A stretch of DNA of 37,806 nucleotides, from NCBI GenBank assembly GCA_008000375.1, contig SMOI01000234.1, forward strand, positions 12,967-50,772. Direction: 5' to 3'. Shown piece after piece: positions 20,318 to 31,002 of the stretch. This stretch comes from Poteriospumella lacustris. Taxonomy: Eukaryota; Sar; Chrysophyceae; Chromulinales; Dinobryaceae. Position 1 is the first letter of the stretch. Each line of letters starts with the position of its first letter. A model generated the notes under the pieces. It had not been told where the DNA came from and ran no database searches. It saw only the letters and a program-made list of their open reading frames with translations. The position numbers and the translations under genes were made by a program.

Positions 20318-23300
20318 AGGCGACAGCGACGGCGACGGCGACGAGGCGGCGGCGGCCGGCGACGAGGTCCACGCGTTCGACGACGGCGACCTGCTGCAGC
20401 CCCGCGGCGTGGCGCGCGCAGCGTCGTTCACACGGCGACCCTTCGCCGAAGAGCCGCGCTCCGCGAGCGGCGGCCGTCGCCCGAGCGTCGTGCTGCGCGC
20501 AGCGGCGGGGCCGCCGCCGGCGCCGCTCAGCCGCCGCGTGTCGTTCTCCGCCGACGTCGCCGCGTCGCTGGCCGCCGCCGGGCGCGCGTCGCCCGCGCGC
20601 GCTCGCGGCCGCGGCCACGACGTCGCCGCCGCGACGCGCTCGCCGCGCGGCCGGTCGCGGTCGAGGTCGCCGGGCGGCGTCGACGTGGCCAGCGGCGGCG
20701 GCGACGGCGGCAGCGGCGGCGGCGACGGCGGCAGCGGCGGCGGCGGTCGCATCGCGCGCGCGCTGGGTCGCTCGCTGTTGCTGGGTCTGGTGCGCGTGCT
20801 GGACGTGACGGCGGCGCTGCTGTCGGCGCTGTTCCTGCGCCGCGTCGCCGAGCTCGTGCACGAGGCGCAGATCGAGCGGCGCGTCGGCGGCATCGCCGCG
20901 GACCGCGACGGCCTCGCGCAGCGGATGCAGCAGCTGCTCGACGCGCTGCGCGGCCACTTCGCCGGCGGCGGCGCGGCGGGCGACGCGGCGGGCGGCTCGG
21001 CGGCTGCGCAGCTGTTGGGCCGCAGCGCCGCGCAGGCGACGAGCCACGCGGCGACCCGCAGCGGCGGCGGCGGCGCGGTCGTCGAGAAGGAGCGGCGCCT
21101 GGCGCTGGCGGCGGAGCTCGCCGCGGCGCTGCAGCGCGTCCTCGACGACCAGCGCGCGCTGGCGAAGCGCGCCGAGGCCGCCGAGGAGCAGGGCCGCGAG
21201 CTGGCGCTGCGCCTGCGCCAGAGCCTCGCGGCGCAGAGCGACGCGCAGGCGACGCTGACGCAGGCGCTGCGCGCGGTGTCGGCGCTGTGCGCGGCGCTGC
21301 CGCACCAGGCGCAGCACCGCGGCCAGCTGCTGCAGCTGGCGGAGCCGGCGGCGGGCGACGGGTCGCTGGCGGCGCAGCGCCGCGCGCTGCAGGCGCTGGC
21401 CGCCGACCTGCGCACGCTGGCGCTGCAGACGGTGGCGCTGCGCGTGGCGCAGTCGCTGCTGGCGGCGGCGGACGCGCTCGGCGGGCTGCACGGCGCGCTG
21501 GTCGACCGGCTGCGGCTGCTGGCGCTGCACATGGCGACGCTGACGTTCGACGCGGACGCGGCGGCGTCGGCGGCGGCGCTGGCCGCCAGCTTCGACGACT
21601 TCGCGTCGCGGCTGCTGCGGCTGCTGGCGCTGCACCTCGCCGCGGCCGACGGCGACGCCGCCGCCGTCGCTGCGGCCGAAAGCGCCTTCCGCGCGGACGC
21701 GGCGCTGGCGGACCACGACGCCGCCGTCTCGGCGACCGGCGCGACGGACGCGGCGGACGGCAGCGTGCGCGCGGTGGAGCTGGCGGTGCACTGGGTCGAC
21801 GCGGACGCGCTGCGCCTCGACGCGGCCGACAGCGACGACGACGACGACGGCGACGCCAGCGACGACGACGCCGCCGCAGGCGACAGCGACGGCGACGGCG
21901 ACGCGGGCGACGCCGCCGGCGACTACGCCGACGCCGGCGACATCGGCGCGCTCACCGGCGACGCGCGCGTCTTCCCGGGGCCGCCGCGGCTGTTCCGCCG
22001 CCTGGCGCGGCGCGCGCTGCGGGCGAACGCGGTGCAGCACGTGGACGGCGTCGCGCTGTACCGCCTCGTCGCCACGCGGCAGCGGCGGCGCGACGCCTCG
22101 CGCCGCGGCGGCGCCGCCGGCGGCGACTGGGCGAGCGGCGAGGCGCTGCTGGACGCGCTCGCGCGGCGCGGCGTCTTCGTCGCCGACCTGTTCCTCGTGC
22201 CGCTGCGGAGCGACGCGCCGTGCGCGCCGGGCCGCCAGGCCGCCGTCGTGCAGCGCGTCTTTCTGCAGCGCCGCGGCCCGCGGGGCCCAGTCGCGCGCAG
22301 GCCGCCGCCGAGGAGGTGCGCTACGAGCCGCAGCGCGACGCGGCGCTGCAGCACACGCTGCTCGTGCTGCGGCCGCTGCTCGCCGCGCTGCAGCGCCACG
22401 TCGACCGCGGCGGCAGCGGCGGCGGCGACGGCGGCGGCGGCGACGGCCTCGGCGCCGCGTTCTGGTCGCCGACCGCGCGGCTGTGGCGCGCGATGACGCA
22501 GATGCTGCCGATCGAGACGACGGCCGCGGCGCTGGCGCACGGCGCTGCGCCCGCCGGCGCTGCGGCCGCCGAGGCGACGACGGCGACGACGGCGCGCGCC
22601 CGCCACCGATCGTCGCTGCTGGCGCTGCCCGCCGCCGGCCGCAGCGGCGCCGCGTCGTCGTCGTCGTCGTCGGCTGCGGCAGCGGCGGCGTTCGACCTGT
22701 TCGCGACGCTGGGCGTGCACCTGTCGGACGCCTTCTGCGTCCAGGTGGCGGCCGCGGCCTCGACGCTGCTGCGCGGCCGCGCGGCGTTCTTTCCGCTGTC
22801 GGGCGACGCGGCGGCGTGGGACGGCGAGGTCGGCCGCGGCCTCGGCGCCTTCGGCTGCGCGCACGGCGAACCGCTGGCGATCGCCGCGCCGCCGCCGCGC
22901 CACTGCGCGCGCCTGTGCCGCCGCCTGCGCCGCCTCGCGCGGCAGCAGCGCTCCGACGGCCGCGACTTCAGCGTCTGCGCCGCGGCCACGTCGCTGTTCG
23001 CGGCGACGGCGTCGAGCGCCGCGGCCGCGGCCGCCGCGCCGCTGGAGCCGCTGCACCTGCTCGTGAGTCTGCTGCCGCTGCGCGAGCCGCCCGCGGCGGA
23101 GGACGGCGCGCCGCCCGGCGACGCGCGCGGCGCGCGGCGGCCGCGGTTCTGCGTCTGCGTCGTGGAGATCGCGCGCGCCGTGGGCGGCGTGGACGCGGTG
23201 GCGATGGGCTTCCTCGTGCACCTCGTCAACAACCATTTGCACGTGCACGCGGCCGAGGCGGCGCAGTCGCGGCGCGAGACGCAGCTGCGGTCGCTCGCCG

Positions 23301-26300
23301 GGTCGCTGGCCGATTCGTCGCGGCAGCTGCTGCGCCAGAGCGAGACGGCGCAGGCGCTGGGCGGCCTGTGGCGCCGGCTGCAGGCCGCGCGCGCGCGTTA
23401 CGACGCCGCCGACGCAGACGCCGACGCCGCCACCGACGCGGCGGCCGCGACGGCGGCGGCGGCGGCGACGCAGCACGCGACGCGCGACTGGCTCGCGACC
23501 GGCGGCGAACTGGCGGCGCTGCTGTGTCCGCAGCACGCGACGCTGCAGCAGCAGGCGACGCTGCGCACCCTCAGCGCCGCAGGGCGGCGCGCCGGCGCCG
23601 GCGTCGGCGTCCGCGGTCGGCTGCTCGCGGTGGACGCCGCCGACGTCGCCGCCGTCGCCGCGCGCACCGACGGCGCCGCGGCGGGCGACTTCGCCGCGCT
23701 GCTGCGGCGCTGCGTCCTGCGCCGCGGCGGCGAAGGCGTCGCCGTCGCGTGGCAGCGCGCGGGCGACGGCCGCGCGGTCGTCAGCGCGTCGCAGTTCGTC
23801 GACGCCGCGCGCGGCGCCGCCACCGTCGTGCGCGCCGAGGCGTTTTGCGCCGCGTTGGCCGTCGCGCGGCGCTGCGTCGTGGTGGACGATCTGCCGCGCG
23901 CGGCGGACGCGGAGGCGGCGCAGGCGCTGTACGCGCCGCTGCTGCTGGGCCCGGCGACGCGGCGGACGACGCGACGGACGACGCGGCGCTGAGCGAGGCG
24001 CTCGAGTCGCTGGGCGCGGCGCGTGCGGCGGCCGACGGCGTCGCGGCGTCGCGGTGGGCGCTGGCGCTGCGCTTCGACAGCGGCGCCGACCGCGACGCCT
24101 GCGTCAGCGCGCTCAACGCCGCGTCGCGTCGCGGCCGCGCGCCGTCCGCCGCGGCGCAGAGCCGGCGGCCCGTCGGCGGCCTCGAGCGCCTCTACGGCGA
24201 CGCGGAGGGCGACGCGGAGGGCGACGCGGCGTACGACGCGGTGGACGACGAGGGCGGCGCGGCGAGCGACCCGTGTCGGCCGTGGCTGCGGCGCCAGGCG
24301 CTCGGCGGCCTGGCGCTGGCGCTGCGCGAGACGCTCTCGGCGCAGCGGCGGCGGCTGCTCGGCGCCGTGGCGCAGGCGCGCGCCGACGGCGCCGCGCGGC
24401 TGCGGCGGCTGCTGCAGCTCGCCGCGACGGCGGCCGATCGAGCGGCGGCCTTCGCGTCGCGGCTGCAGCTGCTCTGCGCGGCGCCGGAGCAGTGCGCCGC
24501 GCTGCTGCTGCCGCTGCGCCCAGCGACGGAGCCGGTGGCCTTCGCGGCGCTGCTGCTGCACGAGCTGCTCGGCGGCGACGCTGACGCTGACGCTGACGGC
24601 GGCGCCGGCGCCGCGTCGGGCGCGACGGCCGCCGCCGTCCACTGGCCGCTGGCGGGCGGCTGGCGCGAGTGTCGCGTGGCGCGGCGGCAGGCGGCGGGTG
24701 CGCCGCGCGCCGCGACGCAGTGGCCCGGCGAGGCGACGGGCGACGAGGCGCGCGACGAGGCGCGCACGGGCTGCTGCAGCGCCTCGTGACGCGCCGCGGC
24801 GACGGCGCCGCGGTGGACGACGCCTACGCGACGCTCGGAGCGTCGTCGCTGCCGACGCCGCAGCTGGCGGCGCTGGGCGACGGCGCCTCGACCAGCGACG
24901 CGACGCTGCGGCGGCTCGGCGCGGCGCTGGCGGTGCGCTGCGCGGCGGGCGGCGACGTGCGCGTTTTGGTGTCGCTGGCGCTGCCCGACGAGCTGCTGAG
25001 CCTCGCGCAGCTGCGCCACAACGCGAGCGACGAGGCCGGCGCCTTCGCCGGCGTGCGCCGCTGCGTCGTCGAGCTGCAGCTGAGCGACGGCGCCGGCGCC
25101 GGCTGCGCGGCGCTGCGCGCGACCGACGAGGCGCTGGACGCGGCGACGCGGCAGCTGCAGACCGCGCTCGGTCGCCTGCTGTTCGAGCAGCCGCTGCGCC
25201 TCTGGCGCGACGTCGTCGCGGCCGAGCGCGCCGAGGCGCTGGCGCGCAGCCAGGAGACGCGGCTGCGCCTGCTGCAGCAGTGCGTCGCGCTGTGCAGACC
25301 GAGGGCAAGTCGGCGCGCCAGCTGCTCGCGCGCTTCGTGCGGCTGCTGGCGGCGGCGCTGCGGCCGCTCGGCTGCACGTCGCTGGCGCTGCTCGTGCGCG
25401 ACGCGGTGGACGCGGCGGTGCTCTGCGACGATTCGGTCGCCGTCGGCGACGGCGGCTTTGGCCCACGCCGCCGGCCGCCGAGTCGCTGCGCTCGCCGTCG
25501 CCGTCGCGCGGCGGCCGCCTCAGCGCCTCGGCGCTGCGGGCGACCAGCCGCGGCGCCAGCCCCGAGCGCGGCGCCGCGCGGCGCTTCGACTTTTCGCCGT
25601 CGCCCGCGCAGACGACGGCGGCGGCGGAGGCGGCGGCGGAGGCGGCGTTCGTCGTGGAGAGCCGCTTCGACTGCGAAGAGGTCAGCGGCGTGCTGCGCTT
25701 GGGCTTCGCTCGCGCCTGCCCCGTGCTCGACGCGGCCGCCTCGGCCGAGGCCTGGGCGCTCGCGGAGGCGCTGACGTCGCCGCTGGCGTCGCCGGGTCCG
25801 TCCGCGCCGCTGGAGACGCCGTCGCAGCGCCTCGGCGACTCGGCGGCGCCCGGCGCCAGCCACCACCACGTGCGGTTCGCGCAGCAGACGCTGAGCGGCG
25901 CGGGCGCGGGCGCGGCGGGGCGCCAGGGCTGCGAGGAGGTGCTGGAGACCGTCGGCCGGGCGCTGGCGCGACGCGTCTTCGAGCTGCACCGCGGCGCGAA
26001 GAACCAGCGGCGCATGCGCGAGAAGCAGGCGGCGCTGTCGCAGGCGACGGCGCAGCTGCAGGCGACGCACCAACAGGTCGAGACGCTCGAGGCGACGCAG
26101 AGCCTGACGCTGCACGAGCTGCGCGACCGGTCGGCGGAGGCCGAGCGCGCGAAGGGCGCCCTGTTGGCGGAGCAGAAGGCGCTGAAGGAGGCGCTGGCGC
26201 AGAAGAAGGAGATGAACGCGCATCTGCAGCGGACGCTGGCGGAGCTGCGGCGCGAGGCGGACAAGAAGGAGGCGCTGCTGGCGCGCCAGGTGAAGGAGCT

Positions 26301-27168
26301 CAAGGACCGCCTCGCGGCGATCGAGCAGGACCGCGGCCGCGACCAGCGAGAGCTCTCCAAGGCGCAGCAGAAGGAGTTCGCCGCGAGTCTGCAGAAGACG
26401 GAGGCGGCGCGGCAGCTGACGGAGCTGGGCCGCGCCTTCGCCGCCGCCGAGCAGACGATCAAGTCGCTGCGCGCCGACGTTGCGACGCTCGAGCAGCGGG
26501 AGCGCGGCCTCGCAGAGTCCGGCGACCTGCGCCTGCGCGGCTTCCTGCAGCGCATTCGCGCGCTGGAGGAGGAGCTGGCGGCCGCGCGGGGCACGAACGC
26601 GTTTCTGAAGAAACAGGTCGAGGCCGCCAACCTGCAGGCGCGCGCGCTGCAGGAGCAGAGCGGCCGGCGGTTGGAGTCGCTGCAGTCCACGCTGCACAAG
26701 TCGCTGTCGCTGCAGAACCTGCAGCTGCAGACGACGCTGGCCTCCGCCTCGCGCACCGCGAGCCCGCTGCCCCTCCACGCCGCCGCCCAGCGGACGCCCT
26801 CGCCGACGCTGTCGTCGCCGGCGGCGAGACTCGCGCGCTCGCACAGCGTCGGTCCCAGCGTCAGTCCTGCTGCTGCCGGCGCTGTCGCTGTCGCTGCCGC
26901 TGCCGCTGCCGCTGCGGCGTCGCGCTCGTCGAGGGCGGCGCCCGCGCGAGCGAAGAGCGCTGGTCAGCTGCAGTCGCCTGCGGGGGCCCGTCCGGACGGC
27001 GCCGACGTCGCTCAGCTGGACACGCGCGATGAAGGCGACGAGGGCTCTTTGGACGCCGACGATGTGGCGTTGGACGCCGACGGCGATCTGCCGGGCGACG
27101 CGCTGGGGGCGGCGGTGGCCACTGCGGCCGCGACCGGCGGCCGGCGCTCGTTCTACGAGCGAAAATAA
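15320..27168 (+). CDS. Giant coiled-coil protein of unknown function, about 3,830 aa, interrupted frame
   Basis: Starts at the ATG of MDFSDESLTAEW, with an N-terminal coiled coil (about residues 18-60), and ends TGGRRSFYERK. Coding runs 15320-19705, then after a 49-nt intron (GTCGGT...GTGCAG, 19706-19754) continues in the next frame from 19755. Five later frame changes occur. One consistent spliced model is 15320-19705, 19755-22244, 22301-23928, 23994-24697, 24760-25211, 25298-25435 and 25483-27168 (3,827 aa). The body is Ala/Arg/Leu-rich with alternating hydrophobic-strand and helical stretches (CVVFVAFVCDD; EPLHLLVSLLPLRE; RFCVCVVEIARAVGG) that could be repeated alpha/beta sensor-like modules such as GAF, but no signature is certain. 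Asp-rich tracts lie near 18520-18560, 20220-20340 and 21830-21910. A long coiled coil covers about 25990-26740, followed by an S-P/T-P-rich tail. A scaffold or cytoskeletal role is a guess. Confidence 0.7.
18513..18560 (+). repeat. In-frame GAC/GAG repeat coding an acidic tract
   Basis: Near-perfect GAC/GAG run inside the giant gene giving LDEDDDEDDDDDAAGG. A longer one at about 20216-20340 gives two Asp/Gly/Ser blocks. These are expanded triplets of the same kind as the noncoding microsatellite near 8.9 kb. Confidence 0.85.
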
Positions 27169-27326
27169 CCCGCAGCCCACTGCGGCCGTAGCATTGAGCA
27201 GCGCTGTAGCCATCGTTCTTAGTTAATTAACAGTGACAGAGACAACAACGAATGCGCTGTCGCGGGGCGGGGCGGGACCGCCGGGGTGAGGGTTGATTCG
27301 TATGTACACGTCGGCCGCGGGGCCGC

Positions 27327-27696
27327 TCAGTCCAGCGACTTGAAGACGAGGAAATGCATTTGATCCACCTGGAAAAACAACACGTGCTTCGTTTCGTGCG
27401 TGATGGAGCAGCCGAAGTTGCGACCTGCGACGACGTGCCACGTGCCCGTCAGCTCCGCGTCACACTTCTTCTTGGCGAAGGTCGCGAAGTCCTTCTCCAT
27501 CTTGTTGTCGGGATTGTCGAGCGCTGTGAGGACGTGGTTCACTACCGCATCCACCTGCTGCTCTGGCAATGTCGTCCGATGGACTCGAATCTGTAAGCCG
27601 CGTCCTGTCAGACCGTGCAGAGTCGACGAGGAATAGGCCGTGCCTTACCTTTCTCCCTTCTCGTCGATTGGGCGCAGCCTTTTCTTGATCCGCCAT
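27327..27696 (-). CDS. DYNLL: Dynein light chain LC8-type, 103 aa, two exons
   Basis: Dimeric hub protein of dynein motors that also binds many other partners. Exon 1 is 27696-27649 (MADQEKAAPNRREGRK) and exon 2 is 27590-27327. The 58-nt intron (GTAAGG...TTACAG) is phase 0. The protein continues IRVHRTTLPEQQVDAVVNHV and carries the LC8 signature TWHVVAGRNFGCSITHETKH followed by VLFFQVDQMHFLVFKS, the beta strands of the peptide-binding groove. It is slightly longer than the usual 89 aa because of the basic N-terminal extension. An in-frame ATG at 27789 would add 31 residues with no family counterpart, so 27696 is preferred. It converges on the giant gene, with 158 bp between stops. The family call is very secure. 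Confidence 0.95.
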
Positions 27697-28204
27697 GTCA
27701 GTGAAGGTCTCAATGCAGTCTGAATCGATCCGTCCTCGGATATGGCTGGCACGAGGTCCAGTATCGTTCAGGAATCGTTCAAGTCTCATCGCGGTCGCTG
27801 CTGGGGGCTGCCTCCTCGACGCGGCGGCGGCGGCGGCGATGAAACGGCAACGGCGAACTTTGTGAGAGGGCGCGCTGTGCTGGTTGGCGTCGGTCGGTGC
27901 GGTGAGACACGATGACGATCACGTGACCGGGGCGGGCGACGGGCGACCGTGGCGGGGGGGGGGGTGGTGGCGTCCACGGCCCGTAGGACTGACAAGACCG
28001 CCGAGTCGAAGAGACACGTATACACTGTACATGCCCACCTTGGCGCCTTCAGCAGCATCACAGTAACGCAACAAGCACACAAGAAGAACGGCTTCTGACG
28101 GCGTAATTCTGATCAGCGCAGTGGGAGCTGGCGAGTTATCGAACCCGGCACTGGTCAACTTCGTTAATTGTATTTACATGGATATCCTTTCAAGACAGAG
28201 TTCT
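27697..28204. other. Intergenic stretch between LC8 and UBE2W (same strand)
   Basis: About 500 bp holding the LC8 promoter/5' UTR and the UBE2W 3' UTR. It contains an 11-base G run (27954-27964) and GGC/GCC-rich DNA near 27820-27840. No gene seen. Confidence 0.5.
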
Positions 28205-28663
28205 TCACACAGAATCATCGTGGTAAACGAACCGTGTGTTCTTTGGGGTGGATCGCGGCATGCTGACGTAGCGGTCGTTGTCCGGAGGCCGAACTTTGAC
28301 TGTATTGCTGGAAAGCATAGACAATATTGATATACACACTGATTCGACCGTAAGAGCGGGGCTCCAGTCTTCTGAGAGGATGTTCAGACAGATATGCCCG
28401 TTGCTGTAAATATGGGGATGAACCGGCGCTGCAGAAGAAAATACGACCTCGGGCGCTTCCATGGGGTAATCCTCAGGAAACCTCACCTGTAGGGTAAATT
28501 CCTCGCCCTCATAAATTGTACCATTGGCGCCAGAGAATGCCACAAACCACGTATCTGGAGATTGATCGATGATCGTCAACGCCGGATTTCCTTCGCGCCG
28601 GAATTTCTCCAATTCCTTTTCAATTCTTCTGCTGGCGCGGCCTCCGGGCTTTGCTAGCTTCAT
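28205..28663 (-). CDS. UBE2W: Ubiquitin-conjugating enzyme E2 W-type, 152 aa
   Basis: E2 enzyme; the W type transfers ubiquitin to protein N-termini. Single exon from the ATG at 28663 (MKLAKPGGRASRRIEKELEK). The frame extends a little further upstream without another ATG. The UBC fold is complete: GTIYEGEEFTLQVRFPEDYP, the HPHIYSNGHICLNIL segment with the catalytic Cys after HPH and NGH, then EDWSPALTVESVCISILSML. The C-terminal part (VRPPDNDRYV...NTRFVYHDDSV) matches the YHDD ending specific to UBE2W, which separates it from UBE2D-like E2s. Divergent from the lysyl-tRNA synthetase gene. Confidence 0.95.
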   Translation of the reverse strand: MKLAKPGGRASRRIEKELEKFRREGNPALTIIDQSPDTWFVAFSGANGTIYEGEEFTLQVRFPEDYPMEAPEVVFSSAAPVHPHIYSNGHICLNILSEDWSPALTVESVCISILSMLSSNTVKVRPPDNDRYVSMPRSTPKNTRFVYHDDSV

Positions 28664-29188
28664 CGCAGACAAATCAGTCAGACTGTTGAAGAGCGATCGG
28701 CACGCGATATTGTGATCTAGACCACGAGATGCGCCGTTCGCCTCCCACCGGAGCGACGGCTTTGGGCCGCCGCCGTCTCCCAGGACAAATCACCGCTAAA
28801 CTTGCGGTCAGACCGTCATCGTCAGTTTCAGTTTTGTCAGGTGCCCTCAGAGGACACCCTCAGAGGACGCACCGGTTCAGTTGTCCGTCGGTGACGTACG
28901 CAGACATCTGGGTCACTTTGGCAGTTTGGGCCTGTTGGAAGGTGCACACGATGACGATGGCCCGCCCAGTCGATGTCCACTCGCTCAGCGACGGCGGCGA
29001 TGGATAAGATTGACACAGCAGATCTGTTTGATTGCTTCCTGCTTCTTGCGAGGTGCAGCGGAGTAAGTGTTAACGTCGTGAGGTGCGCTGACGTGCAGAT
29101 TTGGAGCCGAACAGTGCCCACGTGCATGACCGCCCCGCTGGTAGCCGTCAGTTGTGTCTGCGCCTTCTTCCTTCTGCTCTCTCCTGCC
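28664..29188. promoter_or_regulatory. Divergent intergenic region of UBE2W and lysyl-tRNA synthetase
   Basis: About 525 bp between the preferred start codons. It includes a 13-bp direct repeat (28843-28855 and 28856-28868, one mismatch: CCCTCAGAGGAC core). The synthetase frame is open through its right half with ATGs at 28973 and 29126, so part may be coding. Just before 29189 the plus strand is pyrimidine-rich. Confidence 0.4.
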
Positions 29189-30913
29189 ATGTCACTGTCC
29201 CGCACAATGATTCGAGTGTCTTCTTTATCCTCGCCAACCACTTGGCGTGGTGCCTGGCGGCGCACCGCTGCCTTCCGAGCTTTTTCCTCTTCCGACGGCT
29301 CGCCGCCGAACGGACATGTCAAACCGACGAAGACCAACACGCGCCAACGCCGGGTACAATCTGATGCCAACGCGCCCCAACAGACGCTGGAGGAACTGCG
29401 ACAGGTTCGCCTGGACAAAGTCGCGGCTCTGAAGGCGGCGGGCCTCACGCCCTACGCCTACAGCTTCGCGGCGACGCACTCCACCGCTCAGCTGCAACAG
29501 CAGTTTGCTGCATTGCCTGCAGGCAGCGAGGATTCGAGCGCGAACGTGTCGATCGCCGGGCGCGTCATGCTGCGCCGCACCTTCGGCAAATTGGCGTTCT
29601 TCACGCTGCAGGACGGCGCCGGCGTCGTGCAGCTGTACCTCGACAAGGCCCGGCTCGGCGACGCCGCCTTCGAGCAGCTGCGCGACCTCAGCGACGCCGG
29701 CGACATCATTGGCGTGCGCGGCAGCGTGAAGCGCACGGACAAGGGCGAGCTGTCCGTGTACGTGTCGCAGTGGCAGATGCTCACCAAGTCGCTGCTGCCG
29801 CTGCCCGACAAGTTCCACGGCCTCACCGACGTCAACACGCGCTATCGCCAGCGCCACCTCGACCTCATCGTCAACCCGCACGTGCGCCAGACCTTTCGCC
29901 AGCGCGCGCAGATCATTTCGCAGCTGCGCAGCGTGCTCGACGGCCTGGGCTACCTCGAGGTCGAGACGCCGATTCTGCAGACGCAGCCCGGCGGCGCCGA
30001 GGCCAAGCCCTTCGAGACCTTCCACCACGCGCTGGACGCGCCGATGACGCTGCGCATCGCCACGGAGCTGCATCTGAAGCGCCTCGTCGTGGGCGGCCTC
30101 GACCGCGTCTACGAGATCGGCCGCATCTTCCGCAACGAGGGCGTGTCCACGCGCCACAACCCCGAGTTCACCTCCGTCGAGCTGTACTGCGCGTACGCGG
30201 ACCACGAGGACATGATGCGCCTGGCGGAGACGATGGTGGCCGACATGGCGCGGCGCCTGCACGGCGAGGCCGCCGTCGTCTACCAGGGCACCCGCATCGA
30301 CCTGGCGCCGCCCTGGCGCCGCGCCTCGATGAGCGACCTCGTGCGCGACGCCACCGGCGTCGACTTCTACCCGTTCGTCGCGGCGGGAGACGTGGCCGGT
30401 GCGAAGGCTGCTGCGCTGGCCCTCGCCGGCGACGCGTCGCACGCGGCCGCCGTGAGCCGCGACGCGCTGCGCGAGTGCGAAACCGCCGGCGAAGTGCTCA
30501 ACGCGCTGTTCGAGGCGCTCGTCGAGCAGACGCTGGTGCAGCCGACCTTCGTGACGGAGCACCCCATCGACATCTCGCCGCTCGCGAAGCCGCACCGAGC
30601 CAAGGCCGGCGTCACCGAGCGCTTCGAGCTCTTCGTCGTGGGCCGCGAGCACGCGAACGCCTTCTCCGAGCTCACCGACGCCTGCGACCAGCGCCGACGC
30701 TTCGAGGCGCAGGCGGCGAAGAAGGCGCGCGGCGACGAGGAGGCCTGCGGCGTCGACGAGGACTTTCTCGCGGCGCTGGAGACCGGCCTGCCGCCCACCG
30801 CCGGCATGGGCATCGGCATCGACCGCCTCGTGATGCTGCTCACCGACGCGCCCGCCATCCGCGACGTCATCGCCTTCCCCACGCTGCGCCCCGAGCGGCC
30901 GCCCGCCAAGTAG
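29189..30913 (+). CDS. KARS: Lysyl-tRNA synthetase, class II, organellar form, 574 aa
   Basis: Charges tRNA-Lys. From the ATG at 29189 the protein opens with a transit-like leader ([20 protein letters not shown]...AAFRAFSSS) rich in Arg/Ser and without acids. The anticodon-binding OB fold follows ([20 protein letters not shown]). Class II motifs are motif 1 ([20 protein letters not shown]), motif 2 ([19 protein letters not shown]) and motif 3 ([13 protein letters not shown]). The bacterial-type sequence suggests mitochondrial or plastid use. The frame is open further upstream, with ATGs at 28973 and 29126; the latter would add a hydrophobic [19 protein letters not shown] stretch, giving a signal-plus-transit leader. 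The start and compartment are therefore uncertain, but the enzyme call is firm. Confidence 0.95.
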   Translation: MSLSRTMIRVSSLSSPTTWRGAWRRTAAFRAFSSSDGSPPNGHVKPTKTNTRQRRVQSDANAPQQTLEELRQVRLDKVAALKAAGLTPYAYSFAATHSTAQLQQQFAALPAGSEDSSANVSIAGRVMLRRTFGKLAFFTLQDGAGVVQLYLDKARLGDAAFEQLRDLSDAGDIIGVRGSVKRTDKGELSVYVSQWQMLTKSLLPLPDKFHGLTDVNTRYRQRHLDLIVNPHVRQTFRQRAQIISQLRSVLDGLGYLEVETPILQTQPGGAEAKPFETFHHALDAPMTLRIATELHLKRLVVGGLDRVYEIGRIFRNEGVSTRHNPEFTSVELYCAYADHEDMMRLAETMVADMARRLHGEAAVVYQGTRIDLAPPWRRASMSDLVRDATGVDFYPFVAAGDVAGAKAAALALAGDASHAAAVSRDALRECETAGEVLNALFEALVEQTLVQPTFVTEHPIDISPLAKPHRAKAGVTERFELFVVGREHANAFSELTDACDQRRRFEAQAAKKARGDEEACGVDEDFLAALETGLPPTAGMGIGIDRLVMLLTDAPAIRDVIAFPTLRPERPPAK

Positions 30914-31002
30914 CCGCGCCGCCCTGTCCACTCGCTGTAAGCGCTGTATCCGTCCTAATTACACCCGCGCGCACTGCGTTACACCGCCCCGCCCCCGCCC
31001 CC

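Noticed and set aside
22290-25297. Ultra-short introns (11 nt GTCGCGCGCAG at 22290-22300 and 14 nt GTCGCGCTGTGCAG at 25284-25297)
   Set aside because: Both fit the frame and look alike, but introns of this size are below any spliceosomal length known to me; longer introns or base losses explain the shifts better.
23398-27213. A 1,271-aa minus-strand open frame
   Set aside because: Same GC-driven effect; it reads antisense through the clear coiled-coil coding at the end of the giant gene.
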